64,000 nucleotides of DNA from Robiginitalea biformata HTCC2501 (GCF_000024125.1 NC_013222.1:2931501-2995500); one strand, 5' to 3'; shown: positions 1 through 9,194, counted from the first letter of the stretch. Notes: a model not told the origin generated them from the sequence alone. A program made the numbers and translations.

Positions 1-423
1 GCCTCCCAGGGTTTTCTCCCGTACGGTATCCCAGATATCCAGGTAATGGGCAATCGGTTTGCCGGTGAAGGTTTCCCGCGACGCCTCCCCAAGGTCCGAG
101 GCTGCCCCCCAAAAGGCCATGTCTTCTGCAGACCAGGCATTCCCTTCCAGGGTCTCGATCTGGTAATAGGCCTCGGTAGCCGCCAGGTGCATAATCAGGG
201 CGCCGATGCTGTTGGCCCGATCATCGAACCTAAAATCAGTTTCAGCCAGGCTCAGGTCCCGGACATCGGCTTCAATCCGGTCTTTGATTTCCTCCAACAT
301 GTCCACCACTATCCCGATTTGGGGCGTAAATCCTTCAACCGGTTCAACTGCGTATTGGGCTTTTGCAGGGGCATTTAACCCGACGATACCCATTAAGAGC
401 ACGAGCCTGATAATATTCTTCAT
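1..423 (-). CDS. DinB-like secreted protein, 3' part cut by window edge
   Basis: Reading leftward from the ATG at 423, the frame stays open to base 1, so the C-terminus is missing. The first 23 or so residues form a signal peptide (MKNIIRLVLLMG...AKAQ). The mature part starts with a helix, then a second helix with the motif IGALIMHLAATEAYYQ, whose histidine sits where DinB/YfiT-family four-helix bundles place a metal ligand. A TGKP segment and a further helix follow. DinB-like proteins are metal-binding helical bundles, often thiol transferases or of unknown function. The exact reaction cannot be told. It is divergent from the BNR-repeat gene at 576, so 424-575 should hold both promoters. Confidence 0.75.
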   Translation of the reverse strand, partial: MKNIIRLVLLMGIVGLNAPAKAQYAVEPVEGFTPQIGIVVDMLEEIKDRIEADVRDLSLAETDFRFDDRANSIGALIMHLAATEAYYQIETLEGNAWSAEDMAFWGAASDLGEASRETFTGKPIAHYLDIWDTVREKTLGG

Positions 424-575
424 TGAGTTCAGATATAAAATAGCGAATCGGTAGGGAAACGAGTTAAATATAAGGCAGATCCCTATGGAGGCTGTTTCTA
501 GCGGGCCTTCTTAACACACCTTTAAGAAATCCCCGGACCCCTTTTCGTATTTTTAGGCCGCTAACTAATTCCCTT

Positions 576-3500
576 ATGAAAAAACGACTTCTCGCAGCCC
601 TGCTGCTGGCGGCAGCCCCCCTGTTTTCCCAACAATTCAACATGCAACTCGCAGGCGACCTGAAACCCCGGAATATCGGCCCGGGCGGAATGAGCGGCCG
701 GGTAACGGCGATCGACGTGGTAACGGAGGATCCCGAGGTGATGTACGTCGGGACAGCTTCCGGCGGCCTGTGGAAAAGCACCTCCGGGGGAATCAAATGG
801 GAACCGGTCTTCGACGACCAGGTTACCGCGAGTATTGGGGCGGTGGCCATCCAGCAGAGCAACCCCTCGGTGATCTGGGTGGGGACCGGCGAAGGCAACC
901 CCAGGAACAGCCTCAATGGCGGATACGGGGTATTCCGCTCCCTGGATGCCGGGAAATCCTGGCAGCGGATGGGGCTGGAACAAACACGCCATATCCACCG
1001 GATTATCATCGACCCCACCGACCCCGAAACGGTGTATGTCGGGGCCATTGGCTCCCCCTGGGGGGAACACCCGGAACGGGGGGTATTCAAGACCACCGAC
1101 GGGGGCGAAACCTGGGAGAAAATCCTGTTTGTCAACAACAAAACCGGCGTGGGGGACATGGTCATGGACCCCTCCAACCCGAACAAACTGATCGTGGGGA
1201 TGTGGGAGCACCGTCGCTGGCCGTGGTTCTTTGAATCCGGAGGGCCAGGAAGCAGGCTGTACATGACCCACGACGGGGGTAAGTCCTGGAAACAACTCAC
1301 CGATGCGGACGGCCTGCCCAAGGGGAACCTGGGGCGGATTGGCCTGGCCATAGCCACGAATAAGCCCAACCGGGTCTACGCCCTGGTGGAATCCAAAAAG
1401 AATGCGCTCTACCGCAGCGATGACGGTGGGTTTTCCTGGAAAAAAATCAATGACGGGGACGATATCGGGAACCGTCCGTTCTATTACTCGGACCTGTATG
1501 TGGACCCGGAAAACGAAAACCGCGTGTATTCGGTATTTACCTATGTGAATGTCTCCGAGGACGGCGGCAAGTCCTTTACGGAACTCATGCCGGCATACGG
1601 TGTGGACAATGGCGTCCACCCGGACCACCACGCCTGGTGGATCCACCCGGAAAACGGGCAGTTTATGATGGACGGGAACGACGGGGGCCTGAACCTGACC
1701 ATGGACGGGGGCAAGTCCTGGCGCTTTGTCGGTAACCTGCCGGTGGCCCAGTTCTACCATATTTCCGTGGACAACGAGTTTCCCTACAACGTATACGGGG
1801 GGATGCAGGACAACGGCTCCTGGCGGGGGCCGGCCTATGTCTGGAAAGCCCAGGGCATAAGGAATTCCTACTGGCAGGAAATCGCCTTCGGGGACGGCTT
1901 TGACGTAGTCCCGGACCCGGATGATTCCCGTTATGGATATGCGATGAGCCAGCAGGGATACGTGGGGCGCTACGATTATGTTACCGGGAATGATTACCTG
2001 GTCCGGCCCACGCCCCCCGATGACACCACGCGCCTCCGGTTTAACTGGAATGCCGCTATTGCGCAGGATCCGTACGACAACAGCACGGTGTATTTCGGCA
2101 GCCAGTTTGTGCACAAAAGCACGGACAAAGGACTCACCTGGTCGGTGATTTCGCCCGACCTGACCACCAACGACCCGGAAAAACAAAAGCAAAGCGAAAG
2201 CGGGGGGCTCACCCTGGATGCCACCGGGGCGGAAAACCACTGTACGATCCTGGTTATCGAACCCTCCCCGGCCGAGCGCAACCTGCTTTGGGTGGGTACG
2301 GACGACGGGCGCTTGCACATTACCCGTGACGGGGGCGGCACCTGGACCGAGGTGGGCACCAACATCAAAGGGCTGCCCAAAGGGAGCTGGATCCCGCAGA
2401 TCAAGGCCTCTCCGGACAACCCGGGAGAAGCCCTGCTGGTAGCCAACGACTACCGGCGGTTCAACTATACGCCATACGCCTACCGGACCCGGGATTTCGG
2501 GCGGAGTTGGGAACGGATTGTGGACGCTGACGACGTGGCCTCCTATACGCTGTCGATCATCCAGGACCCTGAAAATCCAAACCTGCTTTTCCTGGGTACG
2601 GACGATGGGTTGTACTACAGTATGGACGGGGCATCCAGTTGGTCCAAATGGGACCACGGCTACCCGACAGTTTCCACTAAAGACCTGGCCATACATCCGC
2701 GGGAGCAGGACCTGGTCATCGGCACCTTCGGACGGGCGGCCTGGGTCCTGGACGATATCCGTCCCCTGAGGGCCATTGCCGGGAACCCGGCGGTCCTCGA
2801 GAAGGATATTGCCCTCTTCCCCACCCCCACTGCCTACCAGGCGGCCTACCAGCAACCCACCGGCAGCCGGTTTGGGGGGGACGCCATTTTCAACGGAGAG
2901 AATCGTCGGCGCGGGGCGATGATTACCTATTACCTGAAGTCCGGCAAAAAGGAAATGGATGCAGAAAAGAAAGGAGCCGGCAACAGCGGGGCAAATGAGA
3001 AGGAGTCGGCCCCGGGGGAAGACAACGAGGGGGAAGACAACGAGAAAATGACCCGGGACTCCGTTGTTTTCAAATTTTACGACGGGGAACGCCTGATCCG
3101 CACCCTCAAATACAAAACCCCCGATTCGGCGGGCCTGCACCGGATTTACTGGGGGCTGGATGAGGCGGGTGCAGACCGGCCTTCCCGATCCATCCGCAAA
3201 CGCAACCGGGAACCCGGCGGCCCGGACGTGCTACCCGGCACCTATAAGGTGGTTGCCCATTTTGGCGAGTCCGCAGACAGCACAACCGTGAAGGTTGCAA
3301 GCGACCCGCGCCTGGACATCCCGCAGAAGGCTCTTACCGATGCCTACGAGACCTCCCGGAAATTGGAAGGGTGGCAGCAAACGGCTGCCGATGCCGTGCG
3401 GCAGCTCATCGAAAGCAAGAACATCGCGGAGGAATACCGGAAGGAACTCAAGAAAAAGGACGAGGAGGCCTTTAAGGACCCGATTGCCGCTTCCGGGGAG

Positions 3501-3809
3501 ATCGTTAAGCAGATCGATTCCCTGGTGGCCCTGTACATCGGGAAGGAAGACAAACGCCAGGGCATCGTGCGCAACCCGGAAATGACCGTGATGCAGCGCC
3601 TGAGCAATGCATACGGCTATTCCAGCAGCCGCCCCGGCGGCCTCACCGCTACGGAGCGACAATTGATCCGGTTTGCCGAGGCAGACCTGCAGGCCGCCCT
3701 GGAAAAAACAAATGCATTTTTTACGGACCGTTGGGAAGCCTACCGGGACGAGATGGAAGCGCTGGAGGTAACTCCTTTTGAGGAAACTGAAACCTTCCGG
3801 CTGGAATAG
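576..3809 (+). CDS. Secreted BNR/VPS10-like beta-propeller protein
   Basis: This 1077-residue protein has a cleavable signal peptide (MKKRLLAALLLAAAPLFSQQ). Asp-box/BNR motifs recur through roughly residues 60-700, in forms such as DGGETW, DGGKSW, DGGFSW, DKGLTW and DGGGTW. This marks sialidase/sortilin-type beta-propeller blades. Residues from about 780 hold a charged, low-complexity linker rich in K, E and G, then a beta-domain and a helical C-terminal region. Length and layout match the large family usually called WD40/YVTN/BNR-like repeat or glycosyl hydrolase in Bacteroidota, for which no enzyme activity is established. The likely site is the periplasm or cell surface. No sorting domain is seen at the C-terminus. 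Confidence 0.85.
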   Translation: MKKRLLAALLLAAAPLFSQQFNMQLAGDLKPRNIGPGGMSGRVTAIDVVTEDPEVMYVGTASGGLWKSTSGGIKWEPVFDDQVTASIGAVAIQQSNPSVIWVGTGEGNPRNSLNGGYGVFRSLDAGKSWQRMGLEQTRHIHRIIIDPTDPETVYVGAIGSPWGEHPERGVFKTTDGGETWEKILFVNNKTGVGDMVMDPSNPNKLIVGMWEHRRWPWFFESGGPGSRLYMTHDGGKSWKQLTDADGLPKGNLGRIGLAIATNKPNRVYALVESKKNALYRSDDGGFSWKKINDGDDIGNRPFYYSDLYVDPENENRVYSVFTYVNVSEDGGKSFTELMPAYGVDNGVHPDHHAWWIHPENGQFMMDGNDGGLNLTMDGGKSWRFVGNLPVAQFYHISVDNEFPYNVYGGMQDNGSWRGPAYVWKAQGIRNSYWQEIAFGDGFDVVPDPDDSRYGYAMSQQGYVGRYDYVTGNDYLVRPTPPDDTTRLRFNWNAAIAQDPYDNSTVYFGSQFVHKSTDKGLTWSVISPDLTTNDPEKQKQSESGGLTLDATGAENHCTILVIEPSPAERNLLWVGTDDGRLHITRDGGGTWTEVGTNIKGLPKGSWIPQIKASPDNPGEALLVANDYRRFNYTPYAYRTRDFGRSWERIVDADDVASYTLSIIQDPENPNLLFLGTDDGLYYSMDGASSWSKWDHGYPTVSTKDLAIHPREQDLVIGTFGRAAWVLDDIRPLRAIAGNPAVLEKDIALFPTPTAYQAAYQQPTGSRFGGDAIFNGENRRRGAMITYYLKSGKKEMDAEKKGAGNSGANEKESAPGEDNEGEDNEKMTRDSVVFKFYDGERLIRTLKYKTPDSAGLHRIYWGLDEAGADRPSRSIRKRNREPGGPDVLPGTYKVVAHFGESADSTTVKVASDPRLDIPQKALTDAYETSRKLEGWQQTAADAVRQLIESKNIAEEYRKELKKKDEEAFKDPIAASGEIVKQIDSLVALYIGKEDKRQGIVRNPEMTVMQRLSNAYGYSSSRPGGLTATERQLIRFAEADLQAALEKTNAFFTDRWEAYRDEMEALEVTPFEETETFRLE

Positions 3810-3854
3810 GCGTCCTATTCCGGGAGACGACGAACCCACTTAAAAAACAAAGCC

Positions 3855-3938
3855 ATGAAACGATTACTTTTTTTATCGCTCCTGGCCGTGGCTTTTGGCT
3901 GCAAGGAGGAGGCAGAACTGGAGAGTGAAACCCAATAA
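3855..3938 (+). CDS. 27-residue putative lipopeptide
   Basis: A short frame with ATG and TAA encodes 27 residues: a basic start (MKR), a hydrophobic stretch, then AFGC followed by an acidic tail (KEEAELESETQ). This looks like a type II signal peptide with a lipobox-like cysteine near residue 17 and almost no mature protein. It lies 45 bases after the BNR-repeat gene and 15 before the DUF2490 gene on the same strand, so it is probably co-transcribed. Similar tiny lipopeptides are easily missed in annotation. No function can be given, and it could be a decayed lipoprotein gene. Confidence 0.5.
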   Translation: MKRLLFLSLLAVAFGCKEEAELESETQ

Positions 3939-3953
3939 ACGATCAGAGATTTT

Positions 3954-4673
3954 ATGCGATTGATTAAAGACATCCAACAAGCGGGCCGGAGATCCGGCCT
4001 GCTATTGCTTTTAATACTGGGCGCAAATACCCTGCAAGCTCAGGTGAACGGGGAGGAAAAACTGGGGGCCTGGTACATGTACTTCGGGATGAACCAGGTG
4101 GCCGAACGCTGGAGCATCCACACCGAAGCGCAGTTCCGCTTCTATGAAACCACTGACAGCTTCAACCAGATGCTTTTGCGCACCGGGGCAAACTACCACA
4201 TTTCCGATGAGGCCATCGCCACTTTCGGGTATGCGTACATCGATACGGACCCGACATTTGAAGGGGATGAGGCCCTGTTGAATAAAATCACCGAACACCG
4301 TATCTTCCAACAGTTTATCCTGAAAAACACCGTAAGCCGTTTCGCTTTTGAACACCGCTACCGGTTGGAGCAGCGGTTCCTGAATTTCGACGGCCCGACG
4401 GAAACCCAGCACCGGGCGCGATACAGGTTGCAGGTAACCTATCCGCTCGGGGACACGTTTTTCTTGAACTGGTACGACGAGGTCTTCCTGAACCTTCAGG
4501 GCAACATTTTTGGCCAGAACCGGCTCTACCTGGCACTCGGGGCCAAACTGAGCCCGACCCTGAGCGTTCAGGCGGGATACCTGAAAAACCATTTCTCAAC
4601 CGCCCATTACGACCGGTTGCAACTCGGGGTTTTCTTTAATCCGGACCTGAGGCGGAAACAGGCAACCCCCTAA
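3954..4673 (+). CDS. DUF2490 outer-membrane beta-barrel protein
   Basis: The protein has 239 residues with a signal peptide ending near QAQ (about residue 30). The mature part begins GAWYMYFGM and continues with alternating aromatic beta-strands (FRFYET, HRYRLEQRF, RYRLQVTYPL, LFLALG-like strands), ending in a strand with aromatic residues (LQLGVFFNP). This matches DUF2490, a Bacteroidota family of predicted small outer-membrane barrels of unknown cargo. It sits directly after the small lipopeptide, probably in one transcript with the BNR-repeat gene. Confidence 0.8.
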   Translation: MRLIKDIQQAGRRSGLLLLLILGANTLQAQVNGEEKLGAWYMYFGMNQVAERWSIHTEAQFRFYETTDSFNQMLLRTGANYHISDEAIATFGYAYIDTDPTFEGDEALLNKITEHRIFQQFILKNTVSRFAFEHRYRLEQRFLNFDGPTETQHRARYRLQVTYPLGDTFFLNWYDEVFLNLQGNIFGQNRLYLALGAKLSPTLSVQAGYLKNHFSTAHYDRLQLGVFFNPDLRRKQATP

Positions 4674-4720
4674 CCCTCCAGGCGGTGGGAAGCACGTGCT
4701 GAACCGTTAAAACATTTGCC

Positions 4721-5935
4721 ATGAAATCTGAAAGCATCCGATTTACCGGCGCCGGGAACCTGCAATTGGCGGGCAAGCTCGAATTGCCGGCCGATAGGAA
4801 ACCCGCCGCTTTTGCACTGTTCGCCCACTGCTTTACCTGTTCCAAGGATTTGCGGGCGGTACGCGAAGTAGCCAGGTCGTTGACTATGAGCGGTTTTGGC
4901 GTTTTGCGCTTTGATTTTACCGGCCTGGGCGGCAGCGATGGCGAATTCGCATCCACGGATTTTTCGAGGAATATCGGGGATCTGGTGGCCGCTTCGGATT
5001 TCCTGAAATCCCATTTTGAGGCCCCGCAACTGCTCGTAGGCCATTCCCTGGGGGGTACCGCCTGTCTGGCTGCGGCTTTTGAGCTTCCCGATGTACGGGC
5101 GGTGGCAACCATCGGCAGCCCGGCCAACCCAAAGCATGTAACCGGCTTGTTGGGGGAATCCCTTGAAACCATCGAGACAACGGGCAGCGCCGAGGTCCGA
5201 ATCGGCGGCCGGCCTTTCAGGATCCGGAAAGAATTCCTGGACGACCTGGAGGATCATCCCCTGGAAGAACGCCTGGGCTCCCTGGGGAAAGCCCTGTTGC
5301 TGTTGCATTCCCCCCAGGATACCATCGTGGGCATCGACCAGGCCGAACGGCTTTACAGGGCGGCCCGGCACCCCAAGAGTTTCATCACCCTGGACGGGGC
5401 CGACCACCTGCTCAGCCTGCCGTCCGATGCCCGGTACGCCGGTTCGGTGATTGCTTCCTGGGCAGCCCGGTATACGGTGCAACCAGACCAACCGCCCCTG
5501 AAAACGGAGCAGCAGGTGGTAGCCAGCCTGGAAGCGGACGCCGGGTTTACCACAAAAATGCTCGTGGGCAACCACCGCATGCTGGCGGACGAACCGGAGA
5601 GTTTCGGCGGCCGGGACCTGGGCCCGTCCCCTTACGAACTGGTGGCAGCAGGCCTTTCGGCCTGTACGGCCATGACGCTTCAGATGTACGCCAAACGAAA
5701 AAAATGGGACTTGCAGCACGTGGAAGTCCACACCTCCCACGGCAAAGAACACGCCCTTGATTGCGACCAGTGCGAATCCGGGGAGGCACGGATCGATACC
5801 TTTCGAAGGGAAATCCGCATAACCGGAGACCTGGATGAAAAGCAGGTGCAAAAACTGCTCGAAATCGCCGATAAGTGCCCGGTCCACAGAACCCTGCACG
5901 GACCCGTCCAAATCCTGACGCGCCTTTCGCCATGA
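4721..5935 (+). CDS. Bifunctional alpha/beta hydrolase-OsmC family protein
   Basis: This 404-residue fusion has two domains. Residues 1 to about 255 are an alpha/beta hydrolase with nucleophile elbow GHSLGG, an Asp in SPQDTIVG and a His in DGADHLL. Residues from about 270 form an OsmC/Ohr-type domain, with the first reactive cysteine at 315 (SACTAM) and the second at 386 (KCPVHRTL). OsmC proteins reduce organic hydroperoxides through these two thiols. The fusion is a recognised domain architecture, and the hydrolase half may release lipid peroxides for reduction. There is no signal peptide, so it should be cytosolic. The stop overlaps the start of the next gene (ATGA), which implies translational coupling. 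Confidence 0.9.
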   Translation: MKSESIRFTGAGNLQLAGKLELPADRKPAAFALFAHCFTCSKDLRAVREVARSLTMSGFGVLRFDFTGLGGSDGEFASTDFSRNIGDLVAASDFLKSHFEAPQLLVGHSLGGTACLAAAFELPDVRAVATIGSPANPKHVTGLLGESLETIETTGSAEVRIGGRPFRIRKEFLDDLEDHPLEERLGSLGKALLLLHSPQDTIVGIDQAERLYRAARHPKSFITLDGADHLLSLPSDARYAGSVIASWAARYTVQPDQPPLKTEQQVVASLEADAGFTTKMLVGNHRMLADEPESFGGRDLGPSPYELVAAGLSACTAMTLQMYAKRKKWDLQHVEVHTSHGKEHALDCDQCESGEARIDTFRREIRITGDLDEKQVQKLLEIADKCPVHRTLHGPVQILTRLSP

Positions 5936-6423
5936 TCCGGAGCCCAGAGTTTGAAACCACCCTGCAGGATACCCATGCCCTGGCCCTACCGGATGCGGTA
6001 GTCCGTCCGTTCGTTGAAAAAGACATGCGCCGGGTGGTGGTTTGCGCCAGATTCGAAGGAAAATCCGTCCGTTATCACGCTGCACTCCAGAAGCGCCATG
6101 GGGCCTTTTATATAATGTTCAACCGGAAAAACCAGAAATCCCTGGGCGTCTTCCCCAATGATTATTTTACCGTGCGTCTCGAAGAAGACCAGACGGAGTT
6201 CGGGGTGGACTTGCCGCCCGAGCTCGAGGAAGTCTTCCGCCAGGACACAGATGCCCTTGAAATGTTTCGCCAATTAACCCCGGGGGCCTGCCGCTCTGTG
6301 ATCTATTGGGTCCGGGGGGTGGCCTCCCCCCAAAGGCGTATCGAACGCTCCCTGACGGTCAGCCGCCGGCTGCACCAGGGGGCGAAAACAGCTAGTGATC
6401 TGGTTAAAGGAAAGCCGGATTGA
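5932..6423 (+). CDS. YdeI/OmdA-like protein with DUF1905 fold
   Basis: The chosen ATG at 5932 overlaps the preceding stop by four bases and gives 163 residues. An in-frame ATG further upstream lies inside the hydrolase-OsmC gene and is less likely. The N-terminal half (RVVVCARFEGKSVRYHAALQ, then LGVFPNDYFTVRLEED) resembles the DUF1905 beta-barrel. The C-terminal half (FRQLTPGACRSVIYWVRGV, ERSLTVSRRL) matches the bacteriocin-protection YdeI/OmpD-associated helical domain. The molecular role of the family is not established. Coupling to the OsmC fusion hints at a shared stress response. Confidence 0.8.
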   Translation: MIRSPEFETTLQDTHALALPDAVVRPFVEKDMRRVVVCARFEGKSVRYHAALQKRHGAFYIMFNRKNQKSLGVFPNDYFTVRLEEDQTEFGVDLPPELEEVFRQDTDALEMFRQLTPGACRSVIYWVRGVASPQRRIERSLTVSRRLHQGAKTASDLVKGKPD

Positions 6424-6477
6424 GGTTGCCATCCATTGGAATATTCCCTATTTTTAGCCGAATCCAAAAACAGTAAA

Positions 6478-7065
6478 ATGAAAAAGACCACCATAAGCGT
6501 AATCGCACTTCTTTTTGCAATCAGCTTCAGCTGCAAAGAAACCAAGAAAGAGGCCGACGCCGCCGCGGATGAAATGGAAGAAAATATGGAAACTGTCACT
6601 GAGGAAGTCAGTGAGGAAATCGTCAAGTTCACCATGGAGCCCAAGAGCGACAGCGGGGTGCAGGGAGACGTCAGTTTTACCGAGAAAGATGGAACAGTGA
6701 TGATGGAGGCATCCTTCACAGGCCTCAGCGCAGGGGAACACGCCATCCACATCCACCAAAACGCCGATTGCTCGGCAGCTGACGGGACTTCTGCAGGCGG
6801 GCACTGGAACCCGACCGGGGAGCCCCATGGACAGTGGGGGGACGAAGCCGGATACCACAAAGGCGATATCGGGAATTTCACGGCCGCCGAAGATGGCACC
6901 GCCACTGTGGAATTCGAGACCGACCAATGGTGCCTGGGCTGTGAAGACCCGAACAAGAATATTATCGGCAAGGCCGTTATCGTACACCAGGGCGCGGACG
7001 ACTTTACTTCCCAGCCCAGCGGGGCGGCCGGCGCGCGCGTAAGCTGCACCGGTATAATCCAATAA
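6478..7065 (+). CDS. sodC: Cu/Zn superoxide dismutase, lipoprotein
   Basis: The start at 6478 gives 195 residues with a lipoprotein signal (MKKTTISVIALLFAISFSC). An acidic linker of about 30 residues precedes the SodC fold. Metal ligands are visible: HIHQNADCS (copper and zinc histidines plus a disulfide cysteine), GGHWNP, YHKGDIGN, and VIVHQGADDF. The C-terminal ARVSC carries the active-site arginine and the second disulfide cysteine. An extra CLGC pair lies before the last histidine. The enzyme dismutates superoxide, here anchored in the periplasm or outer membrane. It directly precedes an ECF sigma/anti-sigma pair on the same strand. Confidence 0.95.
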   Translation: MKKTTISVIALLFAISFSCKETKKEADAAADEMEENMETVTEEVSEEIVKFTMEPKSDSGVQGDVSFTEKDGTVMMEASFTGLSAGEHAIHIHQNADCSAADGTSAGGHWNPTGEPHGQWGDEAGYHKGDIGNFTAAEDGTATVEFETDQWCLGCEDPNKNIIGKAVIVHQGADDFTSQPSGAAGARVSCTGIIQ

Positions 7066-7109
7066 TCCGCACAGGTTCCGATACCGAGCAAAACCCAGAC
7101 CCTACCCTA

Positions 7110-7640
7110 TTGGAACAGGACCTCCTGATTGAACAATTTAAGGCCGGCCGTTTAGCCGCCTTTAAAGAATTGCATACCCGGTATGCCCCGAATATCTGTG
7201 GGGTGATCCACACGATTTTAAGAAACCGGGAACGGGCCGAGGAGCTCACCCAGGACGTCTTTGTTAAAATCTGGGACTACCGGGCCAGTTACGACGCCTC
7301 CAAAGGCCGCTTCTTTACCTGGGTCCTGAATATTGCCCGCAATGCGGCAATCGACGAATTGCGCTCTAAATCGCACAAAGAGCAGCAATTGAACCTTCAT
7401 ACGACCTTTTTCGTAGATATGGCAGAAGAGCAGGAGGAGCAAACCTTCGGCGTGGACATGAATCGCGTCAAGGGGTTGATCCGCGGCCTTGGGAAAAAAT
7501 GCCACCAGATCATCGAATTGCTGTATTTTAAAGGCCTGACGCAGAAAGAGTCTTCGGACTATTTGGACATCCCCCTGGGGACTGTTAAAACGCGGGTCCG
7601 CAACTGCATCTCCCGTCTTCGTAAAAATTTAGTCGACTGA
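7110..7640 (+). CDS. ECF-type RNA polymerase sigma factor
   Basis: The TTG at 7110 gives 176 residues. No in-frame ATG gives a better start. Region 2 is seen as LHTRYAPNICGVI, the AEELTQDVFVKIWDYR motif and FFTWVLNIARNAAIDELR. Region 4 is CHQIIELLYFKGLTQKESS followed by the helix-turn-helix IPLGTVKTRVRNCISRLRK. This is a standard group 4 sigma factor. Its stop overlaps the start of the anti-sigma gene by one base (TGATG), so the pair is translationally coupled. It follows sodC by 44 bases. The regulon cannot be read from the sequence, and autoregulation is likely but not shown. Confidence 0.93.
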   Translation: MEQDLLIEQFKAGRLAAFKELHTRYAPNICGVIHTILRNRERAEELTQDVFVKIWDYRASYDASKGRFFTWVLNIARNAAIDELRSKSHKEQQLNLHTTFFVDMAEEQEEQTFGVDMNRVKGLIRGLGKKCHQIIELLYFKGLTQKESSDYLDIPLGTVKTRVRNCISRLRKNLVD

Positions 7641-8461
7641 TGGATGTTCAAGCCTACATAGAATCCGGGATCCTCGAGCTGTACGTAGCCGGGGCACTTG
7701 GCGAAGACGAAAGCCGCGAGGTGACCCGCCTGGCTTCCGAACACCCGGAAATCCTGGCAGAAATACAGGCGATTGAATCGGCCTTTAACCGGTTGGGCAG
7801 CAGTCTGGCCCCGTCGGGTGCCCGGTTCGATTTTGAGTCAGTCCGGCAGCGGATCCAGGCGGATCCTTCGGAAGGACGGGCCGGGACCCCCGGCGTCAGG
7901 ACCCTGGAACCCCGGAGGAAACCCTGGGCAACCTGGGCCGGCTGGGCGGCAGCCCTGGTACTCGGGGCCGGGCTTATATGGATGGCGAGCGAACGGCAGC
8001 GCCTGCAGGCCGATGTCCAGGTACTCCAGCAGGACAACCAGTTCCTGGAGCAACAGGTGGAGGCGACCCGGGAGGCCCTTGCCGACACCGATTCTATAAT
8101 GCGGGAACTCCGGGACAAGAATATTTCCGTCGTGCCGCTCGACGGCCAACAGGTGGCCCCTGAGGCCTACGCCCGCGTGTACTGGAACCGGGATTCCGGG
8201 CAGTTGCTGATCGATGCGATCGGCCTGCCGGAGCCACCCCCGGGAATGGTCTATCAGGTATGGTCCCTGAAGCTGGATCCGCTGACCCCCACAAGTCTGG
8301 GCCTCCTGGAGGATTTTGCCTCCGAGGATGACCGGATCTTTGCCTTACCCAACCCGAATGAATCCGAGGCCTTTGGAATTACCCTGGAACCGGCAGGTGG
8401 AAGCGAGACACCCACCCTGGAGCAACTCTACACCCTCGGGGAGGTAAAAAAAGCTACTTAG
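7640..8461 (+). CDS. RskA-type membrane anti-sigma factor
   Basis: The protein has 273 residues. Residues 1-70 form the helical sigma-binding region (LELYVAGALGEDESREV), typical of zinc-free RskA-like anti-sigma domains. A single membrane span lies near residues 95-113 (WAGWAAALVLGAGLIWMA). A coiled coil follows (residues 115-160, heptads of L, V and Q), then an RskA C-terminal beta-domain (ARVYWNRDSGQLLIDAIGLPEPPPGMVYQVWSL). The partner is the sigma factor encoded one base upstream. The periplasmic C-terminal domain would receive the signal. No regulated-proteolysis protease gene is adjacent. Confidence 0.92.
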   Translation: MDVQAYIESGILELYVAGALGEDESREVTRLASEHPEILAEIQAIESAFNRLGSSLAPSGARFDFESVRQRIQADPSEGRAGTPGVRTLEPRRKPWATWAGWAAALVLGAGLIWMASERQRLQADVQVLQQDNQFLEQQVEATREALADTDSIMRELRDKNISVVPLDGQQVAPEAYARVYWNRDSGQLLIDAIGLPEPPPGMVYQVWSLKLDPLTPTSLGLLEDFASEDDRIFALPNPNESEAFGITLEPAGGSETPTLEQLYTLGEVKKAT

Positions 8462-8495
8462 TATCTTAGAATCACAAGCAGAACCGGATGCGATC

Positions 8496-9194
8496 CTATG
8501 GATTGGGGCGGAATAATTTCCCGTAGAGACGCTTGAGGGTGTCCGGTTTGCATCCGCAGTAAAAGAGTATCAAAAGGAAAAGGTTACTGAGGTTTACCCG
8601 CAGATAGGAATTCCGCTTATACTTCCGGGCGGAAACCACCATGTCATTATGGACGATTCGATAGGGGGTGCGGGCCCGTTTCATCCGACGAAAAAACTCA
8701 AAGTCTTCCATCAGGACCTGATCCGGGTCAAATCCGCCCAGGGCTTCAAACGTTTGTTTTTCAATAAACAGGCATTGATCCCCGCCTCCCGTAAAAAGCC
8801 CGTCCTTCCGGGTAAAATACCCATTGATCCGGAGCAGGAGCGTCGGGTTGTCGAAGCGATAGGAAAAAAAGCCCGCCTGGTAGTCTTCGGATAAGGTCCG
8901 GGAGATATCCCGGAAGAATTCGTCCGGCGGCCACACATCGGCATGTAAAAAGACGAGGGTTGTACCCCGGGCGCGCCTTGCACCTGCATTCATCTGGCTG
9001 GCCCGGCTTGTAGCCTCACATCTAACGGGTTCCAACCCCAGTTCCCTCAGGACCTCCGCAGAACCATCCCGGGTGGCACCGGACAGGACCGGCAGCAATT
9101 CCACGGGATGATCGCCCCGAATGCGCTGCAGGTGGGGGATTAACCGGCTCAGGTTGTTCCGTTCGTTATGGATGGGGATGACCACACTGATCAT
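8496..9194 (-). CDS. Family 2 glycosyltransferase, TIGR04283-like
   Basis: The enzyme has 232 residues. The N-terminal GT-A Rossmann part starts ISVVIPIHNERNNL, with FLHADVWPP as the DxD-like metal site. GGGDQCLFIEKQTFEALGGF and MEDFEFFRRMKR follow. This arrangement matches the TIGR04283 group, whose members are named for arsenosugar biosynthesis in some genomes. No arsenic-methylation or ArsS-type gene is nearby here, so the acceptor is unknown. It converges on the anti-sigma gene with a 34-base gap. Confidence 0.85.
   Translation of the reverse strand: MISVVIPIHNERNNLSRLIPHLQRIRGDHPVELLPVLSGATRDGSAEVLRELGLEPVRCEATSRASQMNAGARRARGTTLVFLHADVWPPDEFFRDISRTLSEDYQAGFFSYRFDNPTLLLRINGYFTRKDGLFTGGGDQCLFIEKQTFEALGGFDPDQVLMEDFEFFRRMKRARTPYRIVHNDMVVSARKYKRNSYLRVNLSNLFLLILFYCGCKPDTLKRLYGKLFRPNP

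Noticed and set aside
561-3140. Very long open frame opposite the BNR-repeat gene
   Set aside because: It covers most of that gene on the other strand, has proline/glycine/valine-rich low-information sequence and no family signature. Such antisense frames are common in GC-rich DNA; the same holds for many others, for example 4670-6085 and 46121-47575.
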